30,344 bases of DNA from Acidimicrobiaceae bacterium (GTDB taxonomy: Bacteria > Actinomycetota > Acidimicrobiia > Acidimicrobiales > Aldehydirespiratoraceae): NCBI GenBank assembly GCA_009840695.1, contig VXNG01000038.1, positions 1 to 30,344 of the forward strand, in the 5' to 3' direction. Positions 30,344 through 30,344 of the stretch are shown in pieces; position 1 is the first letter of the stretch; each line of letters begins with the position of its first letter. The translations under genes were made by a program, and so were the position numbers. The notes below the pieces were generated by a model, which was given only the letters and a program-made list of their open reading frames with translations, made no database searches and was not told where the DNA came from.

Positions 30344-30344
30344 G

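Noticed and set aside
1..30344. Mobile elements, integrases, toxin-antitoxin or defence genes
   Set aside because: No transposase, integrase, terminal repeat, nuclease or TA-like gene was found; every gene fits metabolism or transport.

Overview
The window is dense, high-GC bacterial DNA with no rRNA, tRNA, phage, IS or CRISPR signal. The protein families suggest a free-living or host-associated actinobacterium, possibly Acidimicrobiia. Reasons for this are lipoproteins with an 'AASCGDD/AAACGDD' anchor, luciferase-like (LLM) oxidoreductases, ACAD10-type phosphotransferases, many GTG starts and possible leaderless promoters. The placement is an inference; no marker gene is present.

Layout. 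(1) 1-1600: the end of a nicotinate phosphoribosyltransferase runs in one open frame into a nicotinamidase (NAD salvage). (2) 1665-8403, + strand: SnoaL-like protein, Rieske oxygenase, LLM oxidoreductase, ABC ATPase, permease, lipoprotein with a coiled-coil stalk, and an amidinotransferase/deiminase-fold enzyme. (3) 8411-10250, - strand: APH/ACAD10-like phosphotransferase and an SDR, divergent from (4) 10320-15124, + strand: acyl-CoA synthetase, Rid-family protein, metal amidohydrolase, Rieske oxygenase and a second SnoaL-like protein. (5) 15146-18665: a large divergent Rieske oxygenase, an orphan ABC ATPase and an amidohydrolase_2 protein. (6) 25934-18623, - strand: lipoprotein, two permeases, LLM oxidoreductase, an oxygenase lacking its Rieske centre, an oxygenase with an altered Rieske motif, and an MFS transporter. 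(7) 26071-30344: a sixth Rieske-type oxygenase, an EamA exporter, a SnoaL-like protein, an enolase-superfamily dehydratase and a peroxiredoxin cut by the window edge.

Reading of the whole. The region looks like an uptake-and-oxidation island for small organic compounds, probably N-containing or methylated. Two ABC importers of the TauT/NitT/NMT1 type bring substrates in. Six Rieske-type oxygenase genes and two LLM oxidoreductases would oxidise or demethylate them. Amidohydrolases, a deiminase-fold enzyme, a Rid protein, an SDR and an acyl-CoA synthetase could handle the products. No ferredoxin or ferredoxin reductase is encoded here, so electrons must come from elsewhere. The substrate cannot be read from the sequence.

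Most unusual points: SnoaL/NTF2-fold genes overlap two Rieske alpha genes; one oxygenase has lost about 57 residues covering exactly its [2Fe-2S] site, and its overlapping partner has CPHR instead of CPYH; both ABC lipoproteins carry a homologous Ala/Glu-rich stalk of over 100 residues with a conserved VDPE break.
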